From Burkholderiaceae bacterium (lineage in GTDB: Bacteria; Pseudomonadota; Gammaproteobacteria; Burkholderiales; Burkholderiaceae_E), in the NCBI GenBank assembly GCA_024643785.1, contig JAHEMI010000005.1:1-53309 (forward strand): 53,309 nt of DNA, read 5' to 3'. The translations under genes and the position numbers were made by a program. The notes under the pieces are model-generated. The model had not been told where the DNA came from, ran no database searches, and saw only the letters and a list, made by a program, of their open reading frames with translations. Below, piece by piece: positions 11,163 through 22,560 of this stretch (position 1 is its first letter; the number at the start of each line of letters is the position of its first letter).

Positions 11163-13904
11163 GTGCCTACGCGGAATATTGAACCTGTATTTCCATGCTT
11201 CTCGGTACGACCGAAAGCACTCGCCGCAGCCGTTGCGTTGGCCATTGCGACCGGCTTTTCGGTGCCGGCGACCGCCGCCGGACTGGGGCGGTTGACGATC
11301 CAGTCGGGGCTCGGCCAACCGTTGCGTGCCGAGGTTGAGATTGCGTCGCTGGGGGGCGATGAAGCCGCTACGATGACCGCAAGAATCGCCTCGCCCGATG
11401 CGTTCCGGCAGGCAGGATTGCAATACAACCCCGCGGTCAGCAACATGGTCGTGGCAATCGTGCGCCGTACTGACGGCCGACCAGTGGTCACGATCACCTC
11501 GCGCCGCCCGATCAACGAAGCGTTCATGGACTTGCTCGTCGAACTCAACTGGGCGAGCGGCCGGCTGATGCGGGAATACACCTTCCTGCTCGATCCGCCC
11601 GAGATGCGACTCAACAATGCTCCGGTAGCCAGTAGTGCGGCGCCGCCGGCCAGCCCGGCGGCCCCCGCCGCGGTGGCCAGTGCGCCGGTCGCGACTGCCA
11701 CGGTCGCAGCCCCGCCTCCAGTCGCCGCGCCCGCCAAGGCTGCCGCCGTCCCGGCCAAGGCGCCGGCGTCGGCACCGAAGCGACCGGCAGCCGGACCGGC
11801 TCCGGCCGGAGCTCCCGCCGAGGTGACGATCAAGCGGGGCGATACCCTGACCGAGATTGCCACCAGCGTCAGGCCAGAGACGGCAACCATCGAGCAGACG
11901 ATGATCTCGCTCTATCGTGCCAACCCTGCGGCATTCTTTGGCAGTCCGCACCAGATGTATTCCGGGCGCACGCTGACTGTTCCCGATAGCGCCGCCACCT
12001 TGGCGATCGACCCCGCCGCTGCGCGCCAGGAGATGCGCGAGAGTGCCCGCGAGTTCGAGGCGTATCGGATGCGGCTGGCCGAAGCCGCCCGTGAAATTCC
12101 GGCGACCAAGGCCGGCCAGATTGCAGTCGGCTCGATCGGGCCCAAGGCGCCAGAGCGCGCTCCGGGCGTGGCGGGTGACCAACTCAAGCTTTCCAAGCAG
12201 GGTGTCGCGGGTGCTGCCAAAGCCGGCGCAGCTGGCGTTTCGGCAGGCGCGGGAGGCAAGGGTGCCTCCGGTGGCGCCGGCGGTCAGGATGCCGAGGCCC
12301 AGGTCGCCAATGGTGTCGCGCTGCGTGAAATGCAGTCGCGGATGAGCGACCTCGAGCGCAACGTCGCCGATTTGCAGAAGTTGCTCGAACTCAAGAATCG
12401 CCAGCTGGCCGATCTCGAACGCCAGCTGTCCGAGGCGCGGATGAGTTCCCGGCCAGTCGCCGGGGCGGTGACCGCGGCTCCCGAACCCGCCAAGGAGGCT
12501 GCCCCGGCACCAGTGGCCGCTGCCCCGGCTCCGGCAGCCGAAGCTCCCGCAGCCGCCCCGGCCGCTGCTCCGGGAGCCGAAGCACCCGCTCCGGTCACGC
12601 CCCCGGCCGCCGCGCCAGCCCCCCAGCCGGCTCCGGAAGCTGCCAAGCCGGCGGCCCCGGCCGCGCCAGCGCCCCAGGCACCGAGTTTCTTTGATGACCT
12701 GACCGAGAATCCGATCCTGTTGCCGGGGTTGGGTGGCCTGGCCCTGTTGGGTGGCTTCTATGCCTGGTACCTGAGGCGCCGACGCAAGAGTGTCGAGCGC
12801 TTCGAGGACAGCCTGGTCGCGACCGATGCTTTCACCGCGAATTCGCTGTTCGGCGCGACCGGCGGCCAGAGCGTCGATACTGGCGAGAGCCTGTTTGCGA
12901 GCAGCACCCGGAACTCGGGGCTCGAAGTGCATTCGACCGAGGTCGATCCGATCGCGGAGGCCGAGGTCTACATCGCCTATGGCCGCGAAGCCCAGGCCGA
13001 GGAGATTCTGCGCGAGGCGCTGTCCCGGCAGCCGGACCGCCAGGCGATCAGGCTGAAGCTGTGTGAAGTCCTCGCTGGTCGCAGTGACGTCGGCGGGTTC
13101 GGCGCCCTGGCCCAGGAAATGTTCGCCATGAGCGGCGGGCAGAACGAGGAGTGGCCCAAGGTCGTGATGCTGGGTCTGTCGATCGATCCTGACAACCCGT
13201 TGTACACCGGCCAGGAGCCGGTCAACGCACCCGACACGGAAATCGGTGCTCCCACCGAGTTCGGGGCGAGCGAGGATGCGGCACCGGTGGCCGAAGGCAA
13301 CGATGCTCCCGAAACAGCGGGCTCGACCTTCGCCGACCTGGATTTCGAGCTCGATACCGAGGCCGATTCGACGGTCGTGCGGGCCGAAAAGCAGCGCGCG
13401 GCGGATTCACCACCGGCGCCGGCAAAAGAATCGGATCTCGAGAAAGCACTGGAGGGCCGCATCGACTTGCCGTCGCTTGACGTTGGCGAGGAGGCCGATG
13501 CCGCGGTCGAGGCAGCAACTCCCGCCCCGACCAGCCCGGCAGCCGACCGGGGCGCGACTTCGCCCAAGACGGTTGCGCGGGCCGAGCCCGATGCCATCGC
13601 CGACCTGCACGAATACGACGTCGATATCCCGTCGTTCGACACCCTCAGCGGACCGGTCGAGCCTGAGCCGGGTCTCGTCGACCTGTCGTCGATCGGTCTC
13701 GATCTCAATCCTGACACGGTCTCCAAGCCGGTCGATGGCGATGCCGAGCGCTGGCAGGAAATGGCCACCAAGCTCGATCTGGCCGGAGCCTACGAGGAAA
13801 TCGGCGACAAGGAAGGAGCCCGCGAGTTGCTCGAGGAAGTCATCGCCGGAGGCGATTCGACGCAACAGGAACAGGCACGCGCCCTGCTGGCCAAGATCAG
13901 CTAG
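11163..13904 (+). CDS. fimV: FimV-family polar/peptidoglycan-binding (LysM) protein
   Basis: GTG start; signal-like N-terminus, GLGRLTIQSGLGQPLRAEVEI, LysM-like EVTIKRGDTLTEIA, Ala/Pro-rich linker, TM segment, C-terminal DLAGAYEEIGDKEGARELLEEVI. Confidence 0.9.
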   Translation: MPTRNIEPVFPCFSVRPKALAAAVALAIATGFSVPATAAGLGRLTIQSGLGQPLRAEVEIASLGGDEAATMTARIASPDAFRQAGLQYNPAVSNMVVAIVRRTDGRPVVTITSRRPINEAFMDLLVELNWASGRLMREYTFLLDPPEMRLNNAPVASSAAPPASPAAPAAVASAPVATATVAAPPPVAAPAKAAAVPAKAPASAPKRPAAGPAPAGAPAEVTIKRGDTLTEIATSVRPETATIEQTMISLYRANPAAFFGSPHQMYSGRTLTVPDSAATLAIDPAAARQEMRESAREFEAYRMRLAEAAREIPATKAGQIAVGSIGPKAPERAPGVAGDQLKLSKQGVAGAAKAGAAGVSAGAGGKGASGGAGGQDAEAQVANGVALREMQSRMSDLERNVADLQKLLELKNRQLADLERQLSEARMSSRPVAGAVTAAPEPAKEAAPAPVAAAPAPAAEAPAAAPAAAPGAEAPAPVTPPAAAPAPQPAPEAAKPAAPAAPAPQAPSFFDDLTENPILLPGLGGLALLGGFYAWYLRRRRKSVERFEDSLVATDAFTANSLFGATGGQSVDTGESLFASSTRNSGLEVHSTEVDPIAEAEVYIAYGREAQAEEILREALSRQPDRQAIRLKLCEVLAGRSDVGGFGALAQEMFAMSGGQNEEWPKVVMLGLSIDPDNPLYTGQEPVNAPDTEIGAPTEFGASEDAAPVAEGNDAPETAGSTFADLDFELDTEADSTVVRAEKQRAADSPPAPAKESDLEKALEGRIDLPSLDVGEEADAAVEAATPAPTSPAADRGATSPKTVARAEPDAIADLHEYDVDIPSFDTLSGPVEPEPGLVDLSSIGLDLNPDTVSKPVDGDAERWQEMATKLDLAGAYEEIGDKEGARELLEEVIAGGDSTQQEQARALLAKIS

Positions 13905-13948
13905 ACGAGGGCGGCCGCTGGCGGCTGTCCTTGCCAAACGGGCAAACT

Positions 13949-13979
13949 GCGGGAAAGCTTGGCTTTCCCGCTTTTTTTT
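13949..13979 (+). terminator. intrinsic terminator between fimV and truA
   Basis: 10-bp perfect stem GCGGGAAAGC-TTG-GCTTTCCCGC followed by T8. Confidence 0.9.
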
Positions 13980-13987
13980 GGAGCATC

Positions 13988-14791
13988 GTGAAAAGAATCG
14001 CCCTGATCCTCGGTTACGAAGGAAGCCGCTTCTCTGGTTGGCAGACGCAGCCCGACGGGGGCGCGGTGCAGGACGCGCTCGAGGCGTCGCTGTCCGCGCT
14101 GGCCGGCCACCCGGTGCGGGTCACCTGCGCCGGGCGGACCGACGCCGGCGTTCACGCGACCGGCCAGGTGGTGCACTTCGACACCGCCGCAGAGCGTTCG
14201 CCGCAGGCCTGGGTGCGCGGCACCAACGCCCGTTTGCCCAAGGCAGTGGCGGTGTTCCATGCTCGCGAGGTCGATCCGGAATTCCACGCCCGCTTCGGCG
14301 CCCGGTCGCGGCGCTACGTCTACCTGATTCACCGTGCCCCGGTGCAGCATCCGTTGTGGGTGGGCCGCGCTGGCTGGGTGTTCCGCAGTCTCGATGTGGC
14401 CGCGATGCGCTCTGCGAGCCGGCAACTAGTGGGCGAGCACGATTTTTCGGCATTCCGATCGTCGCAGTGCCAGGCGAAGACGCCGGTGCGGCGGCTCGCC
14501 GCGATATCGGTCGAGGAATCGGGGCCGTTGGTCGCACTGTGCTTCGAGGGCAACGCCTTCCTGCACCACATGGTGCGCAACATAGTCGGTTCGCTGGTCT
14601 ACGTCGGCACCGGGCGTCAGCCCGAGGACTGGATCGGCAAAGTGCTGGCCGGACGCGATCGCAGGCTCGCGGCACCGACCTTCTCGGCTGAAGGGTTGTA
14701 CCTTCAGGGTGTGACGTACGATGACCGCTTCGGACTGCCCGCCCCGCCACCGGGGATGCCATTGTGGCAGGGCGCGTCCCGGCTGGAGTAG
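13988..14791 (+). CDS. truA: tRNA pseudouridine(38-40) synthase
   Basis: GTG start; VKRIALILGYEGSRFSGWQTQPDGGAVQDALE..., CAGRTDAGVHATGQVVHF. Confidence 0.96.
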   Translation: MKRIALILGYEGSRFSGWQTQPDGGAVQDALEASLSALAGHPVRVTCAGRTDAGVHATGQVVHFDTAAERSPQAWVRGTNARLPKAVAVFHAREVDPEFHARFGARSRRYVYLIHRAPVQHPLWVGRAGWVFRSLDVAAMRSASRQLVGEHDFSAFRSSQCQAKTPVRRLAAISVEESGPLVALCFEGNAFLHHMVRNIVGSLVYVGTGRQPEDWIGKVLAGRDRRLAAPTFSAEGLYLQGVTYDDRFGLPAPPPGMPLWQGASRLE

Positions 14792-14794
14792 AGG

Positions 14795-15456
14795 ATGCGA
14801 ACGCGGATCAAATTCTGCGGCATGGTGCGCGCGAGCGACGTCGATACCGCCGCGGCGCTCGGCGTCGATGCCGTCGGGCTGGTGTTCCACCCGGGAAGCT
14901 CGCGCTTCCTGACGCTTGATGACGCGCTCGCCCTGCGCCGCCGGGTGCCGTCCTGGGTGGCGGTGGTGGGACTGTTCGTAAACCCCGCGGCCAGCGTACT
15001 GGCCCAGACAGTGGCCACGGTGGGGCTCGACGTGGTCCAGTTCCATGGTGACGAAGATCCGCTCGAGTGCGCCCGGGCGCTGGCAGCGGGCGTGCCGTAC
15101 TGGCGTGCGGTGCGGGTCCGGGAGCAGGGTGATTTGCTAGAATCGTTCTCTCGGTTTCCCGAGGCCGAGGCCTTCATTGCCGATGCGTGGAGTGCCGAGT
15201 ACGGGGGCAGCGGCACCCGGTTCGACTGGACGGCGATTCCGCGGCAACGGCCGCCACGGCTGATTCTCGCCGGTGGGCTGACGGTGGCCAATGTCGGCCA
15301 GTCAATAGCGCAGGTTTGCCCCACCGGGGTCGACGTATCGAGCGGCATTCAGGGTGCCGATCCGAGGGAAAAGGACAGCAGGAAGATGGCGCGATTCGTG
15401 CAGGAAGTGCTTCTGGCAGACGCCCGGCGCGAGGCCGTTACCGGCGAGGGTGGACT

Positions 15457-15460
<4 letters not shown>
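14795..15460 (+). CDS. trpF: phosphoribosylanthranilate isomerase
   Basis: [37 protein letters not shown]... Confidence 0.96.
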
Positions 15461-16656
<1,196 letters not shown>

Positions 16657-16691
16657 ATGGAAAAATTGCTCCGTTGTCAGGGAGAAGGGCA

Positions 16692-17495
16692 GTGAGCGCG
16701 CGGATGCGGGAAAGGTTCGAGAGCCTGCGTGCCGCCGGGCGGGTGGCCTTGATCCCGTTCGTCACTGCCGGCTATCCGGAACGCACGACGACGGTGGCGC
16801 TGATGCATCAGCTGGCCGCCAGCGGTGCCGACGTGATTGAACTGGGAGTGCCGTTTTCGGATCCGATGGCCGACGGCCCGGTGATCCAGCGCGCCAGCGA
16901 ACACGCGTTGCACAACGGCATCAGCATGAGCGACGTGCTGGATTTCGTGCGCGCTTTCCGCAGCACCGACAGCGCGACGCCGGTGGTGCTGATGGGCTAT
17001 GCCAACCCGATCGAACGGATGGGCACGGATGAGTTCCTGGCCGCCGCTTCGCAGGCGGGAGTCGACGGCGTGCTGGTGGTCGATTATCCGCCCGAGGAGT
17101 CGGCCGACTTTGCCGCGGCCGCGCGCGCCGCCGGGATCGATCCGATCTACCTCCTGGCCCCGACCTCGGGCGAGGAGCGCATCGATGCCGTCGCCAGGCT
17201 CGCCAGCGGCTACGTCTATTACGTGTCGCTGCGCGGGGTGACCGGTGCCGGGCATCTCGACACGGCCGATGTCATTGCGCAGCTGGCGCGCATCAAGGCT
17301 CGGATTGCGCTGCCGGTCGGGGTAGGATTCGGGATTCGCGACGGCGCTACCGCGCGCGCGCTGGGCGCCCACGCCGATGCGGTGGTGATCGGGTCACGGC
17401 TGATCGAACTGATCGACGATGGCGATCCGGCACAGGGCATCGCGCGTGCCGCCAGCTTCATCGCCGGCATCAGGCAGGCGCTTGACCAAAGCTGA
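16692..17495 (+). CDS. trpA: tryptophan synthase alpha chain
   Basis: GTG start ([30 protein letters not shown]...), [20 protein letters not shown] 16704 is an alternative start. Confidence 0.96.
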   Translation: MSARMRERFESLRAAGRVALIPFVTAGYPERTTTVALMHQLAASGADVIELGVPFSDPMADGPVIQRASEHALHNGISMSDVLDFVRAFRSTDSATPVVLMGYANPIERMGTDEFLAAASQAGVDGVLVVDYPPEESADFAAAARAAGIDPIYLLAPTSGEERIDAVARLASGYVYYVSLRGVTGAGHLDTADVIAQLARIKARIALPVGVGFGIRDGATARALGAHADAVVIGSRLIELIDDGDPAQGIARAASFIAGIRQALDQS

Positions 17496-17504
17496 GGACA
17501 TGAG

Positions 17505-18374
17505 ATGAGCTGGCTGGAAAAACTGTTGCCGCCACGGATCAAGCGTTCCAGTTCGGGCGGCAAGCGGGTCCCCGAGGGGGTCTGGGTCAAGTGCCGCGCC
17601 TGCGAGGCCGCGCTGTACTCCGCTGACCTTGCCGCCAACCTCAATGTCTGCCCGAAATGCTCGCACCACATGCGCATCGATGCCCGGCTGCGGATCGACA
17701 CGCTGCTCGACCAGGAAGGGCGCTACGAGATCGGCCAGGAAGTCCTGCCACTCGACGTCCTGAAGTTTCGTGACAGCCGCAAGTATCCTGACCGCCTGCA
17801 GGAGGCGATCGAACAGACTGGCGAAACCGATGCGCTGGTGGTAATGGGCGGGGCGATTCGCTCGCTGCCGGTCGTCGTGGCGGCCTTCGAGTTCGACTTC
17901 ATGGGCGGTTCGATGGGTTCGGTGGTCGGTGAGCGTTTCGCCCGCGGGGTGCAGGCCGCGCTCGAGCAACGGGTCGCGTTCATCTGCGTTGCGGCCTCGG
18001 GCGGCGCGCGCATGCAGGAGGGAATGCTCTCGCTGCTGCAGATGGCGAAGACCACCGCGATGCTCCGCAAGCTGGCTGAGGCCCACCTGCCATACATATC
18101 GGTGCTGACCGATCCCACCATGGGCGGCGTCTCGGCGAGCTTCGCCTTCATCGGCGACGTCGTGATCGCCGAGCCCAAGGCCCTGATCGGCTTTGCCGGC
18201 CCGCGGGTGATCGAACAGACGGTGCGCGAGAAGTTGCCGGAGGGGTTCCAGCGCGCCGAATTCCTGATTGAAAAGGGTGCGGTGGACATGATCGTCGATC
18301 GCCGCAACCTGCGCGACGAGATCGCCCAGTTGCTGGCCCTGCTGCACAAGCAGCCCATCGATACGCTTTCCTGA
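17505..18374 (+). CDS. accD: acetyl-CoA carboxylase carboxyltransferase subunit beta
   Basis: [15 protein letters not shown]...[33 protein letters not shown] zinc ribbon; [18 protein letters not shown]. Confidence 0.97.
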   Translation: MSWLEKLLPPRIKRSSSGGKRVPEGVWVKCRACEAALYSADLAANLNVCPKCSHHMRIDARLRIDTLLDQEGRYEIGQEVLPLDVLKFRDSRKYPDRLQEAIEQTGETDALVVMGGAIRSLPVVVAAFEFDFMGGSMGSVVGERFARGVQAALEQRVAFICVAASGGARMQEGMLSLLQMAKTTAMLRKLAEAHLPYISVLTDPTMGGVSASFAFIGDVVIAEPKALIGFAGPRVIEQTVREKLPEGFQRAEFLIEKGAVDMIVDRRNLRDEIAQLLALLHKQPIDTLS

Positions 18375-18385
18375 TCCAGGCCCTG

Positions 18386-19792
18386 GTGCCAAGGCGCGCA
18401 GTGGCGAGCAGCACCAGTCAGGCTGGGACTGTGCCGCCCAGCGGCGCGCCGCTGGGCCAATGGCTCGAATACATCGAACGTCTCCATGCCCGGCCGATCG
18501 AGCTCGGCCTCGAGCGGGTAGCGCTGGTCGCGCAACGGCTCCGGCTGCGCCTCTCGGGCACGGTGATCTCGGTGGGCGGAACCAACGGCAAGGGTTCGAC
18601 CTGCGCATTCCTCGAAGCCATGCTGACTGCCGCCGGTCAGCGCGTCGCGAGCTACACCTCGCCGCACCTGGTGCGCTTCAACGAACGCGCACGCCTGGGC
18701 GGGGTGGAGGTTGCCGATGATCTTCTGGTGACCCACCTGGCGCAGGTCGAGGCGGCCCGGGGCGACGTGTCACTGACCTATTTCGAATTCACCACTCTGG
18801 CGATCCTGTCGCTGTTCCAGCACGATGAGCCCGACGTGATGATCCTTGAGGTCGGTCTGGGCGGCCGGCTGGATGCGGTCAACGTGATCGACCCCGACTG
18901 CGCCATCGTGACCTGCATCGATATCGACCACGAGGCCTTCCTGGGAGACACGCGCGAAGCGATCGGCTGGGAGAAGGCCCACATCTTCCGTCCCGGCCGC
19001 CCCGCAGTCTGCGCCGACGAGCACGCGCCGGCCAGCCTGCTCGCCTACGCCACCGCGATCGGCGCCCAGTTGCAGCTCATTGGCCGGGATTTCGGCTTTG
19101 CTCTCGAGGACGGCACCTGGAGCTGCTGGGGGCCGGGGTGGCGCCACCAGGGCCTCCCGCTGCCGGCCTTGCGCGGTTCAAACCAGATCGCCAATGCGAC
19201 CGGCGCGATTGCCGCCCTCGAGGCGCTGGCCGCAGCTGCGCATGAGGACGATCCTGGCCGCCGGCCCCGCTGCGAGCGGGCGGCGCTCCAGCGCGGCTTG
19301 CTCACGGCGCGGCTGGCCGGACGCTTCCAGGTGCTCGAGCGCGATCCGGTGGTTGTTCTGGACGTCGCGCACAACCCCCACGCGAGCGCCCAGCTGGCCC
19401 GCAATCTCGACCAGCAGGGGTGTGCCGGAGTCACCATGGCGGTGTTCGGGATCATGGCCGACAAGGACATCGCCGGCGTGCTGGCGCCGATGTTGGGACG
19501 AATCAGTCGCTGGTTCGTGGTTGATTTGCCAGGAGAGCGGGCCGCCGCCGCGGCCGGATTGGCACGGGAAATCGTGGCCGCGGCCGAGGGCGCCGGAGCC
19601 CGGGCCGGTAGCGGCCAGCCGGGCGCCGCTGCCCCGGTGGTGGTTTCGAACCATCCGAGTCCGAGAGCCGGACTTGCTGCGGCGCGGCAAGTGGCCGGTC
19701 CCGATGATAGAATCGCCGTGTTCGGTTCTTTCCTGACCGTGGCTGACATACTCGCCGAGCGCGAACTGTCTCCAGACGCGGACGCCAACTGA
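18386..19792 (+). CDS. folC: bifunctional folylpolyglutamate synthase/dihydrofolate synthase
   Basis: VISVGGTNGKGSTCAFLEAMLTAAG..., TSPHLVRFNERAR; GTG start. Confidence 0.93.
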   Translation: MPRRAVASSTSQAGTVPPSGAPLGQWLEYIERLHARPIELGLERVALVAQRLRLRLSGTVISVGGTNGKGSTCAFLEAMLTAAGQRVASYTSPHLVRFNERARLGGVEVADDLLVTHLAQVEAARGDVSLTYFEFTTLAILSLFQHDEPDVMILEVGLGGRLDAVNVIDPDCAIVTCIDIDHEAFLGDTREAIGWEKAHIFRPGRPAVCADEHAPASLLAYATAIGAQLQLIGRDFGFALEDGTWSCWGPGWRHQGLPLPALRGSNQIANATGAIAALEALAAAAHEDDPGRRPRCERAALQRGLLTARLAGRFQVLERDPVVVLDVAHNPHASAQLARNLDQQGCAGVTMAVFGIMADKDIAGVLAPMLGRISRWFVVDLPGERAAAAAGLAREIVAAAEGAGARAGSGQPGAAAPVVVSNHPSPRAGLAAARQVAGPDDRIAVFGSFLTVADILAERELSPDADAN

Positions 19793-19793
19793 T

Positions 19794-20468
19794 ATGCCCA
19801 AACGCGCCCCAGACAGCCTGGCGTCCGACCCCGATCTCGAAGAGAAGAAGCGCGCGCGCCGGCGTTTGCTCGGAGCCATAGTGCTGGCGCTGCTGGCGGC
19901 GGTGTTGCTGCCGCTGTTCCTTGATTCCGAGCCCCGCAAGCCGGTCCAGGAAGTGCAGGTCGAGATTCAGCCGCGCGAACCCGGCCGGATTGCAGAGCCG
20001 CAAAATCCACCTGCAGTCGAGGCCAATTCGGACGGCGCTGCTGCTGGGAACCAGACCGTAGTCGAGGCCCAGCCAGCAGAAGCCGCGCCGGCCAAACCCG
20101 AGGCGGCGCCGGCCAAACCCGAACCAGCCGAGGCCAAGCCTCCGGAGATCACCTCCAAGAGCAAGCCGGCGGCATCAATCGCGGCGGACAAGCCGGCGGC
20201 GGTAGCGCCAAAGGAGAGCGCCAACGGCGCTGCGCCCGAGCACCCGTTTGCGGTCCAGATCGGCGCTTTTGCCAGTGACAAGGGCGCCAAGGAACAACTC
20301 GCGCGCGCCCGCAAGACCGGACTGAAGGCTTACACCGAGCGTATCAAGACCCCCAAGGGCGAGCGGATCCGCGTACGGGTCGGCCCGTTCAAGACCAGGG
20401 AAGAGGCCGAGAAGGCCAGGGCGCGGCTCAAGGCCGCCGGCATCGATTCGGCGATCATCGCCCCCTGA
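19794..20468 (+). CDS. SPOR-domain membrane protein (DedD-like)
   Basis: N-terminal TM segment, Pro/Ala/Lys linker, C-terminal HPFAVQIGAFASDKGAKEQLARARKTGLKAYTERIKTPKGERIRVRVGPFKTREEAEKARARL. Confidence 0.88.
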   Translation: MPKRAPDSLASDPDLEEKKRARRRLLGAIVLALLAAVLLPLFLDSEPRKPVQEVQVEIQPREPGRIAEPQNPPAVEANSDGAAAGNQTVVEAQPAEAAPAKPEAAPAKPEPAEAKPPEITSKSKPAASIAADKPAAVAPKESANGAAPEHPFAVQIGAFASDKGAKEQLARARKTGLKAYTERIKTPKGERIRVRVGPFKTREEAEKARARLKAAGIDSAIIAP

Positions 20469-20473
20469 CCCCG

Positions 20474-21016
20474 ATGGATTTCGGAGCGCTTACCGGCTGG
20501 GACTACGTGTTGGTCCTGGTCGTTGGCATCTCGGTGCTGATCGGCCTGATTCGCGGCATGATCAGGACCGTGTTCGCGCTTGGCGCCTGGGTCGTCGCGC
20601 TGCTTGGGGCGCCACTGCTGGCGCCGCTGGCGATCGAGTACACCGGTTTCCAGGAAAAGTCCTGGGTCATGGTGGTACTGGTTTTCCTGGTCCTGTTCGT
20701 GCTGGTGCGGCTGCTCGGGGCGCTGTTGAGCAAGGCGATCAACGGCATCGGTCTGGGCGGTGCCGATCGGCTCGCCGGCGGCCTGTTCGGCGTGCTCCGC
20801 GCCCTGGTGCTGGTAGCGCTGATGGTCGCCGCGGCGCGCCTGACCGGAATGGACAATGACCAGTCCTGGCAGAAGGCCTATTCGCGCCCGCTGCTCGACT
20901 GGATCGCCGACGTCATCGATCCGTACCTGTCGGCGCGGCCCGAGCGCCAGATCAAGCTCAAACACGCACCCTGGCCAGGTCGGCATGGGTCGTCGGCAGG
21001 AATCGAGGAGGTTTAG
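20474..21016 (+). CDS. cvpA: CvpA family protein
   Basis: MDFGALTGWDYVLVLVVGISVLIGLIRGMIRTVFALGAWVVA...; located directly upstream of purF. Confidence 0.92.
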   Translation: MDFGALTGWDYVLVLVVGISVLIGLIRGMIRTVFALGAWVVALLGAPLLAPLAIEYTGFQEKSWVMVVLVFLVLFVLVRLLGALLSKAINGIGLGGADRLAGGLFGVLRALVLVALMVAAARLTGMDNDQSWQKAYSRPLLDWIADVIDPYLSARPERQIKLKHAPWPGRHGSSAGIEEV

Positions 21017-21021
21017 CGGCG

Positions 21022-22551
21022 ATGTGTGGAATCCTCGGCATAGTAGCTAAGGGGCCGGTCAACCAATTGCTCTACGACGGGTTGCTGTTGCTCCAGCACC
21101 GGGGGCAGGACGCTGCCGGCATCGCGACCTGCGCGGCGAGCACCTTCCATATGCAGAAGGGCAATGGCCTGGTGCGCGATGTCTTTCGCACCCGCAACAT
21201 GCGTGCCCTGACCGGTAATTCGGGGATTGCCCACGTCCGCTACCCGACTGCCGGCTCGGCGTCGAGTTCGGAGGAGGCGCAGCCGTTCTACGTCAATGCG
21301 CCATTTGGCCTGACCCTCGCGCACAACGGCAATCTCACCAACTCGGCCCAGCTGAGCATCGAGATGTTCCGCCGGGACCGGCGCCATATCAACACTGCCT
21401 CCGACTCCGAAGTGCTGCTCAATGTGCTGGCCAATTCCCTGCAGGAGGCAACTGTCGGGGTGTCGCTGGATCCGGCGACGATCTTTCGCGCGGTCGGCGA
21501 GCTGCATGGCCGGGTGCGCGGTGCCTATGCCTGCGTTGCCGAGATCGCCGGTTACGGCATCCTGGCGTTTCGCGACCCGTTCGGCATCCGTCCGCTGTGC
21601 CTCGGAGAACGCGAGGTGCGCGGCGGCACCGAATACATGGTGGCGTCGGAGTCGGTGGCCCTCGAGGGCCTCGGTTTCCGCCTGGCGCGCGACGTCGCCC
21701 CCGGCGAGGCCATCTTCATCGACCTCGATGGCCAGCTTCACACCAGCCAGTGTGCTGCCAGTTCCTCGTTGAACCCCTGTGCGTTCGAGTACGTCTACTT
21801 CGCCCGCCCCGATTCGATCATCGATGGCGCGTCGGTCTACGGGACGCGGTTGCGGATGGGCGAGTATCTCGCCGACCGGGTCTCTTCGGTCCTCTCGGAT
21901 GGGGCGGTCGACGTGGTGATGCCGATTCCCGACACCTCGCGCCCGGCCGCGATGCAGTTGGCGAGCAAGCTTGGGCTCGACTATCGCGAGGGTTACCTCA
22001 AGAACCGCTATGTCGGTCGCACCTTCATCATGCCCGGGCAGGCGATCCGCCAGCGCTCGGTGCGCCAGAAACTCAATGCGATGAGCGTCGAGTTTCGCGG
22101 CAAGAACGTGCTGCTGGTCGACGATTCGATCGTCCGCGGCACGACCTCGCAGGAAATCGTCCAGATGGCGCGCGATTCTGGCGCCAACCGCGTCTACTTC
22201 GCCTCGGCTGCGCCGCCGGTGCGCTATCCCAATGTCTACGGCATCGACATGCCGACGCCCGGCGAATTGATCGCCCATGGCCGCGATGACGAGGAGATCC
22301 GGCTGGCGATCGGCGCCGATGCGCTGATCTACCAGGACGTCGCCGGGATGCGCCGGGCCATCCAGGACATCAATCCGCAGTTGCTGAGCCTGGACTGCGC
22401 ATGCTTCGATGGCATCTACGTTACGGGAGACGTGACGCCGGAATATCTCGGCGGACTGGAGGCTTCGCGACTGGCTGCACCCCGCGGCCTTGAAGAGGAC
22501 AGTGGCGGCAACCAGATGAACCTGCACTACCAGTCGCGTGGCGACGAGTAG
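21022..22551 (+). CDS. purF: amidophosphoribosyltransferase
   Basis: MCGILGIVAKGPVNQLLYDGLLLLQHRGQDAAGIAT..., LLVDDSIVRGTTSQEIVQMARDSGA. Confidence 0.98.
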   Translation: MCGILGIVAKGPVNQLLYDGLLLLQHRGQDAAGIATCAASTFHMQKGNGLVRDVFRTRNMRALTGNSGIAHVRYPTAGSASSSEEAQPFYVNAPFGLTLAHNGNLTNSAQLSIEMFRRDRRHINTASDSEVLLNVLANSLQEATVGVSLDPATIFRAVGELHGRVRGAYACVAEIAGYGILAFRDPFGIRPLCLGEREVRGGTEYMVASESVALEGLGFRLARDVAPGEAIFIDLDGQLHTSQCAASSSLNPCAFEYVYFARPDSIIDGASVYGTRLRMGEYLADRVSSVLSDGAVDVVMPIPDTSRPAAMQLASKLGLDYREGYLKNRYVGRTFIMPGQAIRQRSVRQKLNAMSVEFRGKNVLLVDDSIVRGTTSQEIVQMARDSGANRVYFASAAPPVRYPNVYGIDMPTPGELIAHGRDDEEIRLAIGADALIYQDVAGMRRAIQDINPQLLSLDCACFDGIYVTGDVTPEYLGGLEASRLAAPRGLEEDSGGNQMNLHYQSRGDE

Positions 22552-22560
22552 CCGGAGGCG

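Noticed and set aside
11124-12932. 602-aa minus-strand Gly/Arg/Ser-rich ORF opposite fimV
   Set aside because: Apparent repeat-rich protein is the reverse complement of the FimV Ala/Pro linkers; no RBS or family support.
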